Part shown: positions 28,338 to 38,778 of the stretch, one piece after another
Numbering within the stretch: position 1 is the first letter of the stretch
Layout: each line of letters begins with the position of its first letter
NCBI RefSeq assembly: GCF_002591975.1
Contig: NZ_NVQE01000006.1
Span: forward strand, 62,001 to 126,000
Direction: 5' to 3'
Length of the DNA stretch: 64,000 nucleotides
Source: Mycobacterium neglectum
GTDB lineage: Bacteria > Actinomycetota > Actinomycetes > Mycobacteriales > Mycobacteriaceae
The notes under the pieces: generated by a model
What the model was told of the DNA's origin: nothing
The model's database searches: none
What the model saw: the letters and a program-made list of their open reading frames with translations, nothing else
Made by a program: the position numbers and the translations under genes

Positions 28338-28936
28338 GGCAGGTCGATGGTCGTCGTGACGGACACGAGTTGCGGTGTCGACGGCGCCGACGAGAAGCCG
28401 AACCGCACCGGCGGGTGCAATGCCGTCACTGCGCCGAGATGCGTCCCGCGGTAGACCGCGTCGACGGCGTCGATCTTGCGCGTTCTCGTGACGCCGTAGT
28501 ACTCGCGGCGGCCATGGCCCGCGCTGCCTGCGGTGCGCACGCCGGGCACCAGCCGAGCCGCAACCGGATCGATGACCCGTAGCCACGCCGGGGCGGATGC
28601 CAGGCGCGAGGGCACCAGCCGCAGCAGCGTGTCGAATGGCGCGGGGCCGCCAACCCGGCCCGAGATCTCGAGGTCAGGGCCGGCGAGGGTGAACCCGTCC
28701 CGCGATACTTCCGAACTCACATCGCCCAGTACTACCCGGTCAAATGTGTAAGTGGTGGAGACGAATTCGGCGATCGCGGTGCTCGGTGCGACGAGGACAC
28801 GCTCACCGTCAGAGGTCTCGATCATGACGTCGGCGAACCGACCGAACGGCGACTGCAGCCATGATCCGACGACCATCCGGACTCCCGATTCGGTGCCGAA
28901 TCCCGCGATGTGTCCGGTGAATCGCAGCCGAGTCAG
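28334..28936 (-). CDS. Conserved hypothetical protein; start codon unusual (possible CTG)
   Basis: About 200 residues, not recognised beyond similarity to mycobacterial hypothetical proteins. It is beta-rich (LTRLRFTGHIAGFGTESGVRMVVGSW, then VMIETSDGERVLVAPS) and ends in a strand-rich tail. No ATG, GTG or TTG is available at the conserved-looking N-terminus. CTG at 28936 overlaps the TGA of the upstream metallo-hydrolase gene (CTGA), mirroring the ATGA/GTGA overlaps elsewhere. The next ATG, 23 codons inside, would cut the first strand pair. The start is therefore tentative, while the frame itself looks real. Confidence 0.65.
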   Translation of the reverse strand: MTRLRFTGHIAGFGTESGVRMVVGSWLQSPFGRFADVMIETSDGERVLVAPSTAIAEFVSTTYTFDRVVLGDVSSEVSRDGFTLAGPDLEISGRVGGPAPFDTLLRLVPSRLASAPAWLRVIDPVAARLVPGVRTAGSAGHGRREYYGVTRTRKIDAVDAVYRGTHLGAVTALHPPVRFGFSSAPSTPQLVSVTTTIDLP

Positions 28937-29586
28937 AATTCCGTGCCGTTCTCCGGTTCGAGCACCAAAAAGTCGGTGTCGGTCATCTCGTCCAGCCTGC
29001 CGTAGAAGATGCCCCTGGCACTGGGATCGATGATCGCCTGGTGGATCGGCACTGCGTGGGCGGGCGCCACGGCGCGCAGGTAATCCACCGCCTCGGAGAT
29101 CCTCATCCACGGTGCCGCGGCGGGTGTCGCGAGCACGTCGACAGGTTCGCCGGGAACGAACAACGCATCGCCGGGATGCATCAGCCGCGCCGCGTGTTCG
29201 CCGTCGCCGACGAGATACGAAATGTTATCTATCACAGGGATTTCCGGGTGAATGACGGCATGCCTTCCGCCAGTACCGCGCACTGTGAGGTGGCCGATGC
29301 GCAGTTCGTCGCCGACGTTCACCGCCTGCCACGAGCCGCCGAGTTGAGCGGCGGTCTGCGGGTCGGCGTACAACGCGGCCGTCGGGTTGGCGTCGAGCAG
29401 CGCCGGCAGCCGCGCGGTGTCGGCGTGGTCGGGGTGCTGATGGGTGATCAGGATGGCGGACAGGCCGGTGATGCCCTCGAAACCGTGGGAGAACGTACCC
29501 GGATCGAACAGAATCGTCGTCTCATTCGCCGAATCGCCACGAAAGTTCGCGAGTAGGCACGAATGGCCGAAATGCGTCAATTGCAT
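28933..29586 (-). CDS. Metallo-beta-lactamase-fold hydrolase (UlaG-like)
   Basis: 217 residues. The metal motif THQHPDHAD is near residue 48, with further ligands in HLTVRGTGGRHAVIH and LMHPGDALF and a C-terminal His in VPIHQAI. The opening MQLTHFGHSCLL is typical of the small UlaG/YcbL-like MBL-fold group with a broad range of phosphoester and lactone substrates. No signal peptide, so cytoplasmic. It is divergent from a secreted protein gene 46 bases away. The specific reaction is unknown. Confidence 0.87.
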   Translation of the reverse strand: MQLTHFGHSCLLANFRGDSANETTILFDPGTFSHGFEGITGLSAILITHQHPDHADTARLPALLDANPTAALYADPQTAAQLGGSWQAVNVGDELRIGHLTVRGTGGRHAVIHPEIPVIDNISYLVGDGEHAARLMHPGDALFVPGEPVDVLATPAAAPWMRISEAVDYLRAVAPAHAVPIHQAIIDPSARGIFYGRLDEMTDTDFLVLEPENGTEF

Positions 29587-29631
29587 GCCTATATTGTGGC
29601 GCGCAGGGCTTCCCCAGGGGGTACTTCAAAC

Positions 29632-30297
29632 GTGCGATTGTTGTTGGCGCTGGCCATCGCCACGTGCGGGTTGGTCATCGCCCCTGGCACGCCGGCTACC
29701 GCCGTGCCCGGTGTGTGCCCGCCGATCTGTGACTCGATCCCCGATGCGGCGTGGATCGCGACCTCTGATGTGCCGCTCGACTCGGTCTATCACTGGCCCG
29801 GCCTCGCCGGTCTCGCCGTCAGGGCGCCCGCACCACGGTTCACCTTCGAGCAGGTGTGCGCGTCGCCGCCGATCCTCGGCGACGCCAGGGACTATGCCGT
29901 GGCGTCACAGGCCACGGTCTCCAATCCGCCCGGTCAGTGGCAGCTGCGGGTGCAGATCATTCACTGGCGAGGGCCTACAGCGCAGTTCGGACCGACGGCA
30001 ACGCAGACCCTCGAGACGGCCAGGACCCGGCTGCGGAACTGCCAGGTCACCGCGCCGCTGGTATCCCCGTCGATCACCACAAGCGATCCGTTCCGCCTGG
30101 CCGCGGTGATCAGCGTTCCCGGTCAGCAGGTGGTGCACCAGTATCTGCTCGCCCACCCCGCCAGCAGCACCATCGTCGAACTGGCCATGTGGTCGACCCT
30201 GCCGCCGCTGGTGCGCTGGCCTGCGGTGGCTGACCCGCAGGTCCTCGACGCAATGGGCGCTCCGTTGTGCGAGGTGTATCTCGGATCGTGCCGGTGA
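29632..30297 (+). CDS. Secreted protein of unknown function (Rv0787-region)
   Basis: 221 residues. The GTG start at 29632 is chosen because it gives a clean signal peptide: VRLLLALAIATCGLVIAP then PATAVPG, with cleavage about residue 27. An upstream in-frame ATG would bury it. AGGGGG lies about 11 bases before. The mature part has paired cysteines (VCPPICDSIPD near the N-terminus, CEVYLGSC at the end), suggesting disulfides in an exported fold. It ends 36 bases before purS. The function is unknown. Confidence 0.75.
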   Translation: MRLLLALAIATCGLVIAPGTPATAVPGVCPPICDSIPDAAWIATSDVPLDSVYHWPGLAGLAVRAPAPRFTFEQVCASPPILGDARDYAVASQATVSNPPGQWQLRVQIIHWRGPTAQFGPTATQTLETARTRLRNCQVTAPLVSPSITTSDPFRLAAVISVPGQQVVHQYLLAHPASSTIVELAMWSTLPPLVRWPAVADPQVLDAMGAPLCEVYLGSCR

Positions 30298-30320
30298 GGC
30301 GGTCGGACCGAACCCGCAGG

Positions 30321-30326
30321 TAGAGT
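30321..30326 (+). promoter_or_regulatory. Probable -10 element of purS-purQ (leaderless type)
   Basis: TAGAGT ends seven bases before the purS GTG. No Shine-Dalgarno is present, so a leaderless purSQ transcript is expected. Confidence 0.5.
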
Positions 30327-30333
30327 GTGCGCC

Positions 30334-30573
30334 GTGGCAAGGGTGGTGGTGCATGTGATGCCCAAGGCCGAGATCCTCGACCCGCAAGGGCAGGCGATTG
30401 TCGGCGCGTTGGGTCGTCTCGGGTTCGGTGCAGTCTCAGATGTGCGGCAAGGCAAGCGGTTTGAGCTCGAGGTCGACGACGGCATCGACGACGACACGCT
30501 CGCCGAGATCGCCGAATCGCTGCTGGCGAACACCGTGATCGAGGACTGGTCGGTGACCAGGGAGCCATCGTGA
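30334..30573 (+). CDS. purS: Phosphoribosylformylglycinamidine synthase subunit PurS
   Basis: A 79-residue subunit that bridges PurQ and PurL in the FGAM synthetase complex. It has the family's pattern: [28 protein letters not shown] at the N-terminus, [12 protein letters not shown] in the middle and NTVIEDWSV near the end. The GTG at 30334 gives the usual length; the ORF could extend three codons upstream without support. Its TGA overlaps the purQ GTG. Confidence 0.96.
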   Translation: MARVVVHVMPKAEILDPQGQAIVGALGRLGFGAVSDVRQGKRFELEVDDGIDDDTLAEIAESLLANTVIEDWSVTREPS

Positions 30574-31244
30574 CGGCGCGGGTCGGCGTGATCACATTTC
30601 CCGGCACGCTCGACGACGTCGACGCCGCGCGCGCGGTGCGACTCGCCGGGGCCGAAGCCGTCAGCCTCTGGCACGCCGACGCCGACCTCAAGCGGGTGGA
30701 CGCCGTCGTGGTGCCCGGCGGCTTCTCCTACGGCGACTATCTGCGTACCGGCGCGATCGCGAAGTTCGCTCCCGTGATGGGCGAGGTCATCCGTGCCACT
30801 GCCCAAGGCCTGCCGGTGTTGGGTATTTGCAACGGGTTTCAGATCCTGTGTGAAGCGGGGATGCTGCCGGGTGCACTGACTCGCAACGCCGGGTTGCATT
30901 TCGTCTGCCGCGATCTGTGGCTCGAGGTCGCTTCGAACTCGACGGCGTGGACCTCGCGCTACGAACTGGGTGCCGACCTGCTGGTGCCGCTGAAGTCGGG
31001 CGAAGGGCGGTACGTCGCCAGCGAGGACACGCTCGACAAGCTCGAGGGTGAAGGCAGGGTCGTCTTCCGCTACCGCGACAACCCGAACGGTTCGATGCGC
31101 AACATCGCAGGCATCTCGTCGGCCAACGGTCGGGTCGTCGGCCTGATGCCGCACCCTGAGCACGCCACCGAGGCGCTGACCGGCCCGTCCGACGACGGGC
31201 TGGGCCTGTTCTACTCCGCCCTGGACCAGGTGCTGGCCGCTTAG
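30570..31244 (+). CDS. purQ: Phosphoribosylformylglycinamidine synthase subunit PurQ (glutaminase)
   Basis: Class I glutamine amidotransferase that makes ammonia for PurL. It has 224 residues. [22 protein letters not shown] opens the fold. The nucleophile Cys is in VLGICNGFQ (about residue 87), and the His/Glu pair is in GLMPHPEHA near residues 193-199. It begins on the purS stop (GTGA). The stop is convergent with, and overlaps by 4 bases, that of the encapsulin gene. Confidence 0.97.
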   Translation: MTARVGVITFPGTLDDVDAARAVRLAGAEAVSLWHADADLKRVDAVVVPGGFSYGDYLRTGAIAKFAPVMGEVIRATAQGLPVLGICNGFQILCEAGMLPGALTRNAGLHFVCRDLWLEVASNSTAWTSRYELGADLLVPLKSGEGRYVASEDTLDKLEGEGRVVFRYRDNPNGSMRNIAGISSANGRVVGLMPHPEHATEALTGPSDDGLGLFYSALDQVLAA

Positions 31245-32038
31245 GGCGTGAGCGCGACCGACGCCTCCGCGGTGTAGCAGAGGAACGTCAACGTCTCCTG
31301 CAGGTACAGATCAACGGAGTCGGCGTCGTGCGACAGGTAGCCGATGCACACGTCGGTGCCCAGCTGTAGATCGAAATCGCCGCCGCGGGTGGACAACACG
31401 AACGCACCGTCGATGGCGGGTGCCCAGATGATCTCACCGTCCACGAGCCGGTTGAGGTGCTCGCGGATCGGATAGCCGTGGGCGGTGGTCTCGCTCACCT
31501 CGGTGTAGACGTCGGCCGACAGCAGCACCGAATATGGTCCGTCCACTCCGGCCAGCCGCAGCTCGGACAGCGCCTGGGAGATGACGTCAGGCATCTCACG
31601 AACATCGGAGGGCATCTTCAGCGCAGGATTGTTGCTGCAGGCCCGGATGCCCTCGATCGAGGCCGACTCGTAGCCCTCGAAGATCGCCCGGTCCTCGACG
31701 AACGCCAGTTTCTTGGCGGCCTCCTTGACGGGGTCCCAGTCCGAATCCTGCGAACCGCGCTCGACGTCGTCGATGGCGGTGCGGCTGACCGTGAACGGCA
31801 CCCGCAGCCGCACCAGCGGCTTGCTCTCCCGCAGGTGCGCGACCACCCCCTCCGCGGGCGGGGGGACATCGCGGAGGTGACCGCTGCTGACCGCTGCGGT
31901 CACCGCGCCGCCCGGATCGCTGACGTCGACGACGCGCCGGCCGGCGATGTGCCGCTTGAACGTCCGTGTCGCCTCCAATTCGATCTCATCCCAAGCGACT
32001 TCGGTGATCGGAGCGAGGTCTCGGTAGAGGTTGTTCAT
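31241..32038 (-). CDS. cfp29: Encapsulin shell protein (CFP-29-like)
   Basis: 265-residue HK97-fold protein that self-assembles into a protein nanocompartment. It is collinear with M. tuberculosis CFP-29 (Rv0798c) as I recall it: [49 protein letters not shown] and [23 protein letters not shown]. The ATG at 32038 overlaps the DyP stop (TGATG). An extra TTG codon just upstream would add one residue and is not needed. Its partner cargo is the gene directly upstream. Confidence 0.97.
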   Translation of the reverse strand: MNNLYRDLAPITEVAWDEIELEATRTFKRHIAGRRVVDVSDPGGAVTAAVSSGHLRDVPPPAEGVVAHLRESKPLVRLRVPFTVSRTAIDDVERGSQDSDWDPVKEAAKKLAFVEDRAIFEGYESASIEGIRACSNNPALKMPSDVREMPDVISQALSELRLAGVDGPYSVLLSADVYTEVSETTAHGYPIREHLNRLVDGEIIWAPAIDGAFVLSTRGGDFDLQLGTDVCIGYLSHDADSVDLYLQETLTFLCYTAEASVALTP

Positions 32039-33060
32039 CAACGCGTTCCTTTCAGGCTGCCGATGCTCAACGTGCCGTCTCTGACGGGCACGTCGGTAAC
32101 CGCGGGCTGGTCTTGTGCCGCCGCCGAGTCCGGAAGCGGGGGTGGGTCATTGAGGAAGTCGACGATCGGCGTGAAGAATTTCCCGCCGGTGATCGCGGTG
32201 GAGAATTCGAGGATGTGATCGGTGTTGCCGGGCGGATCGCCGAGGAACATGTTGGACAGCATCTGCTCGGTGACCGCCGCCGTGCGTGAGTAGCCGATGA
32301 AATACGTTCCGTACTCGCCTTTTCCGACCTCTCCAAACGGCATGTTGTGGCGCACGATCTTGAGTTCGGTACCGTCCTCGTCCTCGATGACGTTCAGCGC
32401 GATGTGGGAGTTGGCAGGTTTGACATCGTCGGCCATCTCGATGTCCTCGAGCTTGCTGCGGCCGATCACCATTTCCTGTTCGGTGACCGACAGCGAATCC
32501 CACGACGTCATGTCGTGCACGTACTTCTGCACATGCACGTAGCAGCCACCCGCGAAATCGGGGTCCTCGTCACCGATCTCGGTGGCGGACACCGCAAGTG
32601 GACCCTCGGGGTTCTCGGTGCCGTCGACGAAGCCGAGCAGATCGCGGTTGTCGAAGAACCGGAAACCGTGCACCTCGTCGACGACGGTGACGGCGCCGAG
32701 GGCCCTGACGATCCGCCCCGCCAACTCGAAGCACATGTCCAGCGACATCGCCTTGATGTGGAACAACAGATCGCCAGCAGTCGCCGGTGCGTGATGGCGC
32801 GGACCGGACAGCTCGATGAACGGCGTCAGCTCCGCGGGCCGGGGACCCGAGAAGAGCCGGTCCCAGGCATCGGATCCGATCGATGTCACCACCGACAGGT
32901 GCTTGTCGGGGTCGCGGAAACCGACCGCGCGCACCAGCCCGGAGATATCACCAAGCCCATCGTGGACGGCCGATTCGCCGCCCTCGTCGATGATCACCAC
33001 CAAAAAAATGGCCGCCGGAGTCAGCGGCGCCGTAACCGGCTGCGGCAGTGGTGCGGGCAC
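32038..33060 (-). CDS. Dye-decolorizing heme peroxidase with encapsulin cargo tag
   Basis: 340 residues (Rv0799c-like). The DyP motif GFVDGTENP (about residues 150-158) supplies the distal Asp. GGCYVHVQKYVHDM, NSHIALNV and GEYGTYFIGYSRT are also typical. The last 13 residues, DGTLSIGSLKGTR, match the encapsulin-targeting peptide (LSIGSLKG core), linked by a proline/alanine-rich stretch from about residue 305. The enzyme should therefore sit inside the shell encoded next in the operon. The GTG start at 33060 gives the expected N-terminus. Its role is oxidative-stress defence (family knowledge). Confidence 0.96.
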   Translation of the reverse strand: MPAPLPQPVTAPLTPAAIFLVVIIDEGGESAVHDGLGDISGLVRAVGFRDPDKHLSVVTSIGSDAWDRLFSGPRPAELTPFIELSGPRHHAPATAGDLLFHIKAMSLDMCFELAGRIVRALGAVTVVDEVHGFRFFDNRDLLGFVDGTENPEGPLAVSATEIGDEDPDFAGGCYVHVQKYVHDMTSWDSLSVTEQEMVIGRSKLEDIEMADDVKPANSHIALNVIEDEDGTELKIVRHNMPFGEVGKGEYGTYFIGYSRTAAVTEQMLSNMFLGDPPGNTDHILEFSTAITGGKFFTPIVDFLNDPPPLPDSAAAQDQPAVTDVPVRDGTLSIGSLKGTR

Positions 33061-33112
33061 CGTTCGACCCTAATTCAAGATCGTCGGCGATGATCGGAGA
33101 AGATGAACAACC

Positions 33113-34369
33113 ATGTCGGCAACTCCGCAGGGCCTATGTGAGTTCATCGACGCGTCGCCGTCGCCGTTTCACGTCTGCGTGACGGTTGCCGACCGTCTGC
33201 GCACCGCCGGTTTCACCGAGCTTGCCGAGGGCGACGCCTGGCCCGCCCAGGGCCGGTTCTTCACCGTGCGGGCGGGCTCGCTGGTCGCGTGGAAGTCCGA
33301 AACTGCCGCGTGGGCGCCATTTCGAATCGTCGGCGGCCACACCGACAGCCCGAACCTGCGGGTCAAACAGCACCCCGACCGGTTCGTGTCGGGCTGGCAG
33401 GTGGTCGCGCTGCAGCCGTACGGCGGGGCATGGCTGAACTCGTGGCTCGATCGCGACCTCGGCATCAGCGGACGGCTGTCGGTCCGGACCGCGACCACCA
33501 TCGACCACCGGCTGATCCGCATCGACGACCCCATCCTGCGGGTACCCCAGCTGGCGATCCACCTGGCCGAGGACCGAAAGGCGGTCGAGCTGAACCCGCA
33601 GCGCCACGTCAACGCCGTGTGGGGCGTCGGCAGCGGAGCCCGGTCCTTCCTCGGCTATGTGGCCGAGCGAGCGGGCGTCGACGTCGCCGACGTGCTTGGC
33701 GCCGACCTGATGACCCACGACCTCACCCCGTCAACCCTCGCGGGCGCCAGAAGTGAGCTGCTCAGCGCACCGCGGCTGGACAATCAGGCCACCTGCTACG
33801 CCGGCCTCGAGGGCTTCCTGGCGGCTGAGCCAAGCGGGCACGTGCCCGTGCTGGCGCTTTTCGACCACGAGGAGGTCGGTTCACAGTCCGACCACGGCGC
33901 GCAGTCCGAACTGCTGCTCACGGTGCTGGAGCGCATCACGCTGGCCGCAGGAGGTGGCCGCGAGGATTTTCTGCGACGGCTGCCGGGATCGATGGTGGCG
34001 TCCGGCGACATGGCCCACGCCACGCACCCGAACTATCCCGACCGCCACGAACCCGGCCACCTGATCGAGGTCAACGCTGGACCGGTGCTTAAGGTTCAGC
34101 CGAATCTGCGCTACGCCACCGACGGTCGCACCGCGGCGGCGTTCGCGCTGGCGTGCGCCCATGCCGATGTGCCGTTGCAGCGCTACGAGCATCGGGCGGA
34201 TCTGCCGTGCGGATCCACGATCGGGCCGATGACCTCGGCGCGCACCGGCATCCCGACCGTCGACGTGGGTGCGGCCCAGTTGGCCATGCATTCGGCGCGC
34301 GAGGTCATGGGTGCCGACGACGTCGCCGCCTACTCCGCGGCGCTGGGCGCCTTCCTGTCGCCGGCCTGA
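33113..34369 (+). CDS. pepC: M18-family aminopeptidase
   Basis: 418-residue zinc aminopeptidase (aspartyl-aminopeptidase type, Rv0800-like). Metal and catalytic motifs are [12 protein letters not shown] (about residues 76-87), [13 protein letters not shown] (about 222), [19 protein letters not shown] (about 246-264), and [12 protein letters not shown] near residue 305. It acts on N-terminal acidic residues in the cytoplasm (family knowledge). It is divergent from the DyP-encapsulin operon with a 52-base gap. Confidence 0.94.
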   Translation: MSATPQGLCEFIDASPSPFHVCVTVADRLRTAGFTELAEGDAWPAQGRFFTVRAGSLVAWKSETAAWAPFRIVGGHTDSPNLRVKQHPDRFVSGWQVVALQPYGGAWLNSWLDRDLGISGRLSVRTATTIDHRLIRIDDPILRVPQLAIHLAEDRKAVELNPQRHVNAVWGVGSGARSFLGYVAERAGVDVADVLGADLMTHDLTPSTLAGARSELLSAPRLDNQATCYAGLEGFLAAEPSGHVPVLALFDHEEVGSQSDHGAQSELLLTVLERITLAAGGGREDFLRRLPGSMVASGDMAHATHPNYPDRHEPGHLIEVNAGPVLKVQPNLRYATDGRTAAAFALACAHADVPLQRYEHRADLPCGSTIGPMTSARTGIPTVDVGAAQLAMHSAREVMGADDVAAYSAALGAFLSPA

Positions 34370-34376
34370 GCACGGC

Positions 34377-34766
34377 TCAGGACGGGTCGACCTGGTCGTA
34401 GCGGATGACGTTCTCCACGACCATGCCGTCGCGGGTGCGCACCCGGTCCAGGCCGCGGATCGCGATCGGACCATCGGGCCCGGTGCCTCGCCCGACGTAG
34501 TGCAGGAACACCAGCTGCTCGCCGGGGACGCCGGCATCGACCGTCGCACTGTCCAAGAGCTCCAGTCGCAGGTCAGGAACGGCAGTGATGAGCTCGACGA
34601 TCTTCGCGGTGTAGGCGTCACGGCCGTGTACCGGCGTCGGCTCGCCCTGCCAGTAGCCGACGATGTCGTCGGCCAGAATGTCGCCGATGCGCGACTCCTC
34701 GGGTGCGGCCCAGAACGCGGCCCAGATCTCGGAGCTGAACTTCGGTTGGATTTGGGTTTCAGTCAT
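34377..34766 (-). CDS. SnoaL-like / NTF2-fold protein
   Basis: 129 residues. The sequence ETQIQPKFSSEIWAAFWA then ILADDIVGYWQGEPTPVHGRDAYTAKIVELI and the closing GLDRVRTRDGMVVENVIRYDQ are typical of the small SnoaL cone fold used by polyketide cyclases and isomerases. The ATG at 34766 is chosen over an upstream in-frame start because homologous patterns begin there. It is convergent with pepC (stops 8 bases apart) and divergent from the glyoxalase gene. The substrate is unknown. Confidence 0.75.
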   Translation of the reverse strand: MTETQIQPKFSSEIWAAFWAAPEESRIGDILADDIVGYWQGEPTPVHGRDAYTAKIVELITAVPDLRLELLDSATVDAGVPGEQLVFLHYVGRGTGPDGPIAIRGLDRVRTRDGMVVENVIRYDQVDPS

Positions 34767-34852
34767 GCCCCAAGCGTGCGGGCGTTCGCATGGCCACTCA
34801 ATTACGCGGGACGTAAGCGCACGTGTCACCGGGCAGGACTATGGTCAGCGCC

Positions 34853-35200
34853 ATGGCACTCAAGGTGGAGATGATCACGTTCGACTGCGCCGATCCTGAC
34901 GCCCTTGCCGACTGGTGGGCGAGCGCCGCCGGAGGCGACGTAAATGCCGTCGCACCAGGTGAATTCGTCATGGTCAACAGTGAGGGCAGGCCTGCTCTGG
35001 GCTTCCAGCGCGTTCCCGATCCGACACCCGGCAAGAACAAGGTCCATCTGGACTTCCATGCGGCAGACAAGGAAGCCGAGGTGGCACGGTTGGTCGGCCT
35101 GGGCGCGCGGGAGACCGCACGCAACAGCTTCGGGCCGGACTTCGATTGGGTCGTAATGGCCGACCCCGAGGGCAACGCCTTCTGCGTCGCGGGCGGCTGA
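34853..35200 (+). CDS. Glyoxalase/bleomycin-resistance fold protein (Rv0801-like)
   Basis: 115-residue VOC-superfamily protein: LKVEMITFDCADPDALADWWASA at the N-terminus and FDWVVMADPEGNAFCV at the C-terminus, the paired beta-alpha-beta-beta-beta units with the metal-ligand Glu-Gly-Asn. The middle stretch GKNKVHLDFHAAD supplies another His. TATGGT lies seven bases before the ATG (34840-34845), supporting this start. The reaction is unknown; this subgroup often lacks a full metal site. Confidence 0.87.
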   Translation: MALKVEMITFDCADPDALADWWASAAGGDVNAVAPGEFVMVNSEGRPALGFQRVPDPTPGKNKVHLDFHAADKEAEVARLVGLGARETARNSFGPDFDWVVMADPEGNAFCVAGG

Positions 35201-35254
35201 CGCCTAGGCTGCCTTTCAGGGCCGCTGGCCTATATCGCAGGGAAGATTGCACGC

Positions 35255-36463
35255 GTGCTGGTGTCGCTGATCGCCATCTCGGTCGTGGTGGCCGCCTGGG
35301 CACTGGGCGCCAAGCGGCTGGAGCGATGGCGTGTGACCGCGCCGATGATCCTGGTGCTTGCGGGTGTGGCCATCGGCTTCCCCCTCAGAGATGCGTTTGA
35401 CTCCTCACTCAACACCGAAGTCGTCGAACACATCGCCGAAGTCATTCTCGCGGTGCTGCTGTTCATCGACGCCACCGAGGTACGTGGCGGCCTCTTCGGC
35501 ACCGAACGGCGCTCCGCGGTGCGACTACTTTTCGTGGCCATGCCGCTCAGCCTGGTGGCCGCGGTGCTGCTCGGCGCATGGCTGCTACCGGGTCTGGACT
35601 GGGCGGTTCTGCTTGTTGTTGCCTGTGTCGTGGTGCCAATAGATTTTGCACCGGCGGCGTCCATCCTGCGTGGCCAACGAGTACCCGAGCGCGTACGCAA
35701 CGTGCTGAAAGTCGAGGGGGGCTACAACGACGGGATCGTGTCGCCGGTGTTCATCTTCGCGCTCGTGCTCGCGGGCGATCAGTCACGCGACGCGACTCCA
35801 CTGGAAGCGCTGAGTTCGGCACTGCCGCAGGCGATCATGGCCATCGTCGTCGGTCTTGCCGTTGGCGCTCTACTGGCTGTCGCGGCCAACCTCGCCGAAC
35901 GACGCGACCTGATGACCGAGCAGTCGAAGCGGCTCATCCTGGTGACTGCACCGCTCTTGTCGTATGGGCTGAGCGTCGCGGTCGGCGGCAGCGGGTTCGT
36001 GTCTGCGTTCGTCTGCGGCATCGCGCTCAACTACCTGCGGCGGTCGCCGAGTTTCCGCCGCGACCTCGAGCTGGTCGACGACGTCGGGGCGCTGCTCACC
36101 GCGGTGATGTGGTTCGTCTTCGGCGCTGTCACCGTCCTTGCGCTGACGTCCGGCGTCCCCATCGGCATGATGGTCTTCTGCCTGCTGGCCCTGACATTGG
36201 TTCGCATTCTGCCGATCCTGGCAGCGCTGATCGGTTCGGGGTTTTCCTGGCGCGAACGGCTGCTGATCGGCTCGCTCGGCCCACGCGGGACGACCTCGAT
36301 CGTGTTCGGTCTGCTGGCCTTCAATGTGCTGTCGGGCGATGCCGCCGATCAAGCGATCCTGGCGACCGTCGTGGTGGTACTCGGCAGTGTGGTCGTTCAC
36401 GGAATCGGCGCGCCCGCGGCCGCGCACGCCTACGGCAAGTCGCAAACTAGACTGGCCGGGTGA
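35255..36463 (+). CDS. Cation/proton antiporter, CPA1-type membrane protein
   Basis: 402 residues with about 11-12 hydrophobic helices. The N-terminus [40 protein letters not shown] and the segment [21 protein letters not shown] are typical of Na+(K+)/H+ exchangers; the acidic GYNDG region is the likely ion site. [14 protein letters not shown] replaces the more common TDPV-type stretch. The start is GTG. Its TGA overlaps the purL GTG (36460-36463), so purL translation is coupled to this transporter. Confidence 0.85.
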   Translation: MLVSLIAISVVVAAWALGAKRLERWRVTAPMILVLAGVAIGFPLRDAFDSSLNTEVVEHIAEVILAVLLFIDATEVRGGLFGTERRSAVRLLFVAMPLSLVAAVLLGAWLLPGLDWAVLLVVACVVVPIDFAPAASILRGQRVPERVRNVLKVEGGYNDGIVSPVFIFALVLAGDQSRDATPLEALSSALPQAIMAIVVGLAVGALLAVAANLAERRDLMTEQSKRLILVTAPLLSYGLSVAVGGSGFVSAFVCGIALNYLRRSPSFRRDLELVDDVGALLTAVMWFVFGAVTVLALTSGVPIGMMVFCLLALTLVRILPILAALIGSGFSWRERLLIGSLGPRGTTSIVFGLLAFNVLSGDAADQAILATVVVVLGSVVVHGIGAPAAAHAYGKSQTRLAG

Positions 36464-38778
36464 CGTCGGAGCTAACCCACGGCTTGAATGTTGTAGACAC
36501 CGTCGACCACGCCAGCATCACACCCGACCAACCTCAGCCGCACCGCGAACTCGGTCTCAAGGACGACGAGTACCAGAGGATCCGCGAGATCCTCGGCCGT
36601 CGCCCCACCGACGCCGAACTGGCGATGTATTCGGTGATGTGGAGCGAGCACTGCTCGTACAAGTCGTCGAAGGTGCATCTGCGCTACTTCGGCGAGACCA
36701 CCACCGAGGCGATGCGCGACGGGTTGCTCGCGGGCATCGGTGAGAATGCCGGCGTGGTGGATGTCGGCGACGGGTGGGCGGCCACCTTCAAGGTGGAGTC
36801 CCACAACCACCCGTCCTACATCGAGCCCTATCAGGGCGCGGCGACCGGTGTCGGCGGCATCGTGCGCGACATCATGGCCATGGGCGCACGCCCGGTGGCG
36901 GTGATGGATCAGCTTCGGTTCGGCGCAGCCGACGCATCCGACACCCGCCGTGTCGTCGACGGCGTTGTCCGCGGTATCGGCGGGTACGGCAACTCGCTTG
37001 GCCTGCCGAACATCGGCGGTGAGACCGTGTTCGACGCCTCCTATGCGGGCAACCCGCTGGTCAATGCGCTCTGCGTCGGAGTCCTGCGCAAAGAGGATCT
37101 GCACCTGGCGTTCGCGTCGGGGACCGGGAACAAGATCATCCTGTTCGGCGCGCGCACCGGCCTCGACGGCATCGGCGGCGTGTCCGTGCTGGCGTCGGAC
37201 ACGTTCGGCGGCGACGAGAGCGGCGCCCCAGGCCGCAAGAAGCTGCCCTCGGTGCAGGTCGGTGACCCCTTCATGGAGAAGGTCCTCATCGAGTGCTGCC
37301 TCGAGCTGTACGCCCAGGACCTCGTGGTCGGCATTCAGGACCTCGGTGGTGCCGGATTGTCCTGCGCCACATCGGAACTCGCGTCAGCAGGCGACGGTGG
37401 TATGCGGATCGAGTTGGAGACCGTCCCGCTGCGCGCCGCCAACATGACGCCTGCGGAAATCCTGTCCAGCGAGTCCCAGGAGCGCATGTGCGCGGTGGTC
37501 ACACCGGACAACGTCGACGCGTTCATGGCCGTCTGCCGCAAGTGGGACGTGCTGGCCACCGTCATCGGTGAGGTCACCGACGGGGACCGCCTCGAAATCA
37601 CCTGGCACGGTGAGACCGTCGTCGACGTGCCGCCGCGCACCGTCGCACACGAGGGCCCTATCTATGAGCGCCCGGTTGAGCGCCCCGACGGCCAGGACGC
37701 ACTGAACGCCGACACGTCCGCGAAACTGCCACGGCCCTCAACCGGTGAGGAGCTGCGCGCGACACTCTTTGCGATGGTTGGCAGTCCGCACCTGTGCAGC
37801 CGGGCGTTCATCACCGAGCAGTACGACCGCTACGTCCGCGGCAACACGGTTCTGGCGGAAAATGCCGACGGCGGAGTGCTACGCATCGACGAGACGACCG
37901 GCCGCGGCATTGCGATCTCGACCGACGCGTCGGGCCGCTACACGGCGCTCGATCCGTACCGGGGTGCGCAACTCGCGCTCGCCGAGGCGTACCGCAACGT
38001 CGCCGTCACCGGGGCTACACCCGTCGCGGTGACCAACTGCCTCAACTTCGGCTCGCCCGAAGATCCTGGAGTCATGTGGCAGTTCAGTCAGGCTGTCCGC
38101 GGTCTCGCCGATGGTTGTGCCGCCCTTGGTATTCCGGTCACCGGCGGCAACGTCAGTTTTTACAACCAGACCGGGACCACAGCGATTCTGCCGACGCCTG
38201 TCGTCGGTGTGCTCGGCGTCATCGACGACGTGAAGCGGCGCATCCCGACCGGGCTCGGCGCCGAACCGGGTGAAACCCTGATTCTTCTCGGAGACACCCG
38301 CGACGAGTTCGACGGCTCGATCTGGGCTCAGGTCACCGCCGACCATTTGGGTGGACTGCCGCCAACCGTGGACCTGGACCGGGAGCGGCTGCTCGCCGAC
38401 GTGTTGTCGTCCGCATCGCGTGACGGACTGGTGTCGGCCGCGCACGACCTGTCCGAGGGCGGCCTGATCCAGGCTGTCGTCGAAGCTGCGCTGACCGGCG
38501 AAACCGGTTGCCGCATCGTCATTCCCGAAGGCTCTGATGCCTTCACCTTCCTCTTCTCCGAGTCGACGGGCCGGGTGCTGGTGGCGGTGCCACGGACCGA
38601 GGAGAGCCGGTTCGTGGGCATGTGCGAAGCGCGTGGCCTTCCTGCGACCCGCATCGGCGTCGTCGACCCGGGACCGCAAGGCGGAGAAGCCGCAGTCGAG
38701 GTGCAGGGCCTGTTCACGGCAAGTCTGGAGGACCTGCGAAGCACGTCGGAGGGCGTGCTTCCCGGGTTGTTCGGGTGA
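36460..38778 (+). CDS. purL: Phosphoribosylformylglycinamidine synthase subunit PurL
   Basis: Large subunit of FGAM synthetase, 772 residues (the small, PurS/PurQ-dependent form). The hallmark motifs are [16 protein letters not shown] (about residues 58-73), [27 protein letters not shown] (about 109-135), [12 protein letters not shown] and the repeated AIR-synthetase fold with [12 protein letters not shown] near residue 565. It works with purS and purQ encoded 6 kb upstream. The GTG start is on the antiporter stop, and the GTG of the next gene is on its own stop. Confidence 0.97.
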   Translation: MTSELTHGLNVVDTVDHASITPDQPQPHRELGLKDDEYQRIREILGRRPTDAELAMYSVMWSEHCSYKSSKVHLRYFGETTTEAMRDGLLAGIGENAGVVDVGDGWAATFKVESHNHPSYIEPYQGAATGVGGIVRDIMAMGARPVAVMDQLRFGAADASDTRRVVDGVVRGIGGYGNSLGLPNIGGETVFDASYAGNPLVNALCVGVLRKEDLHLAFASGTGNKIILFGARTGLDGIGGVSVLASDTFGGDESGAPGRKKLPSVQVGDPFMEKVLIECCLELYAQDLVVGIQDLGGAGLSCATSELASAGDGGMRIELETVPLRAANMTPAEILSSESQERMCAVVTPDNVDAFMAVCRKWDVLATVIGEVTDGDRLEITWHGETVVDVPPRTVAHEGPIYERPVERPDGQDALNADTSAKLPRPSTGEELRATLFAMVGSPHLCSRAFITEQYDRYVRGNTVLAENADGGVLRIDETTGRGIAISTDASGRYTALDPYRGAQLALAEAYRNVAVTGATPVAVTNCLNFGSPEDPGVMWQFSQAVRGLADGCAALGIPVTGGNVSFYNQTGTTAILPTPVVGVLGVIDDVKRRIPTGLGAEPGETLILLGDTRDEFDGSIWAQVTADHLGGLPPTVDLDRERLLADVLSSASRDGLVSAAHDLSEGGLIQAVVEAALTGETGCRIVIPEGSDAFTFLFSESTGRVLVAVPRTEESRFVGMCEARGLPATRIGVVDPGPQGGEAAVEVQGLFTASLEDLRSTSEGVLPGLFG

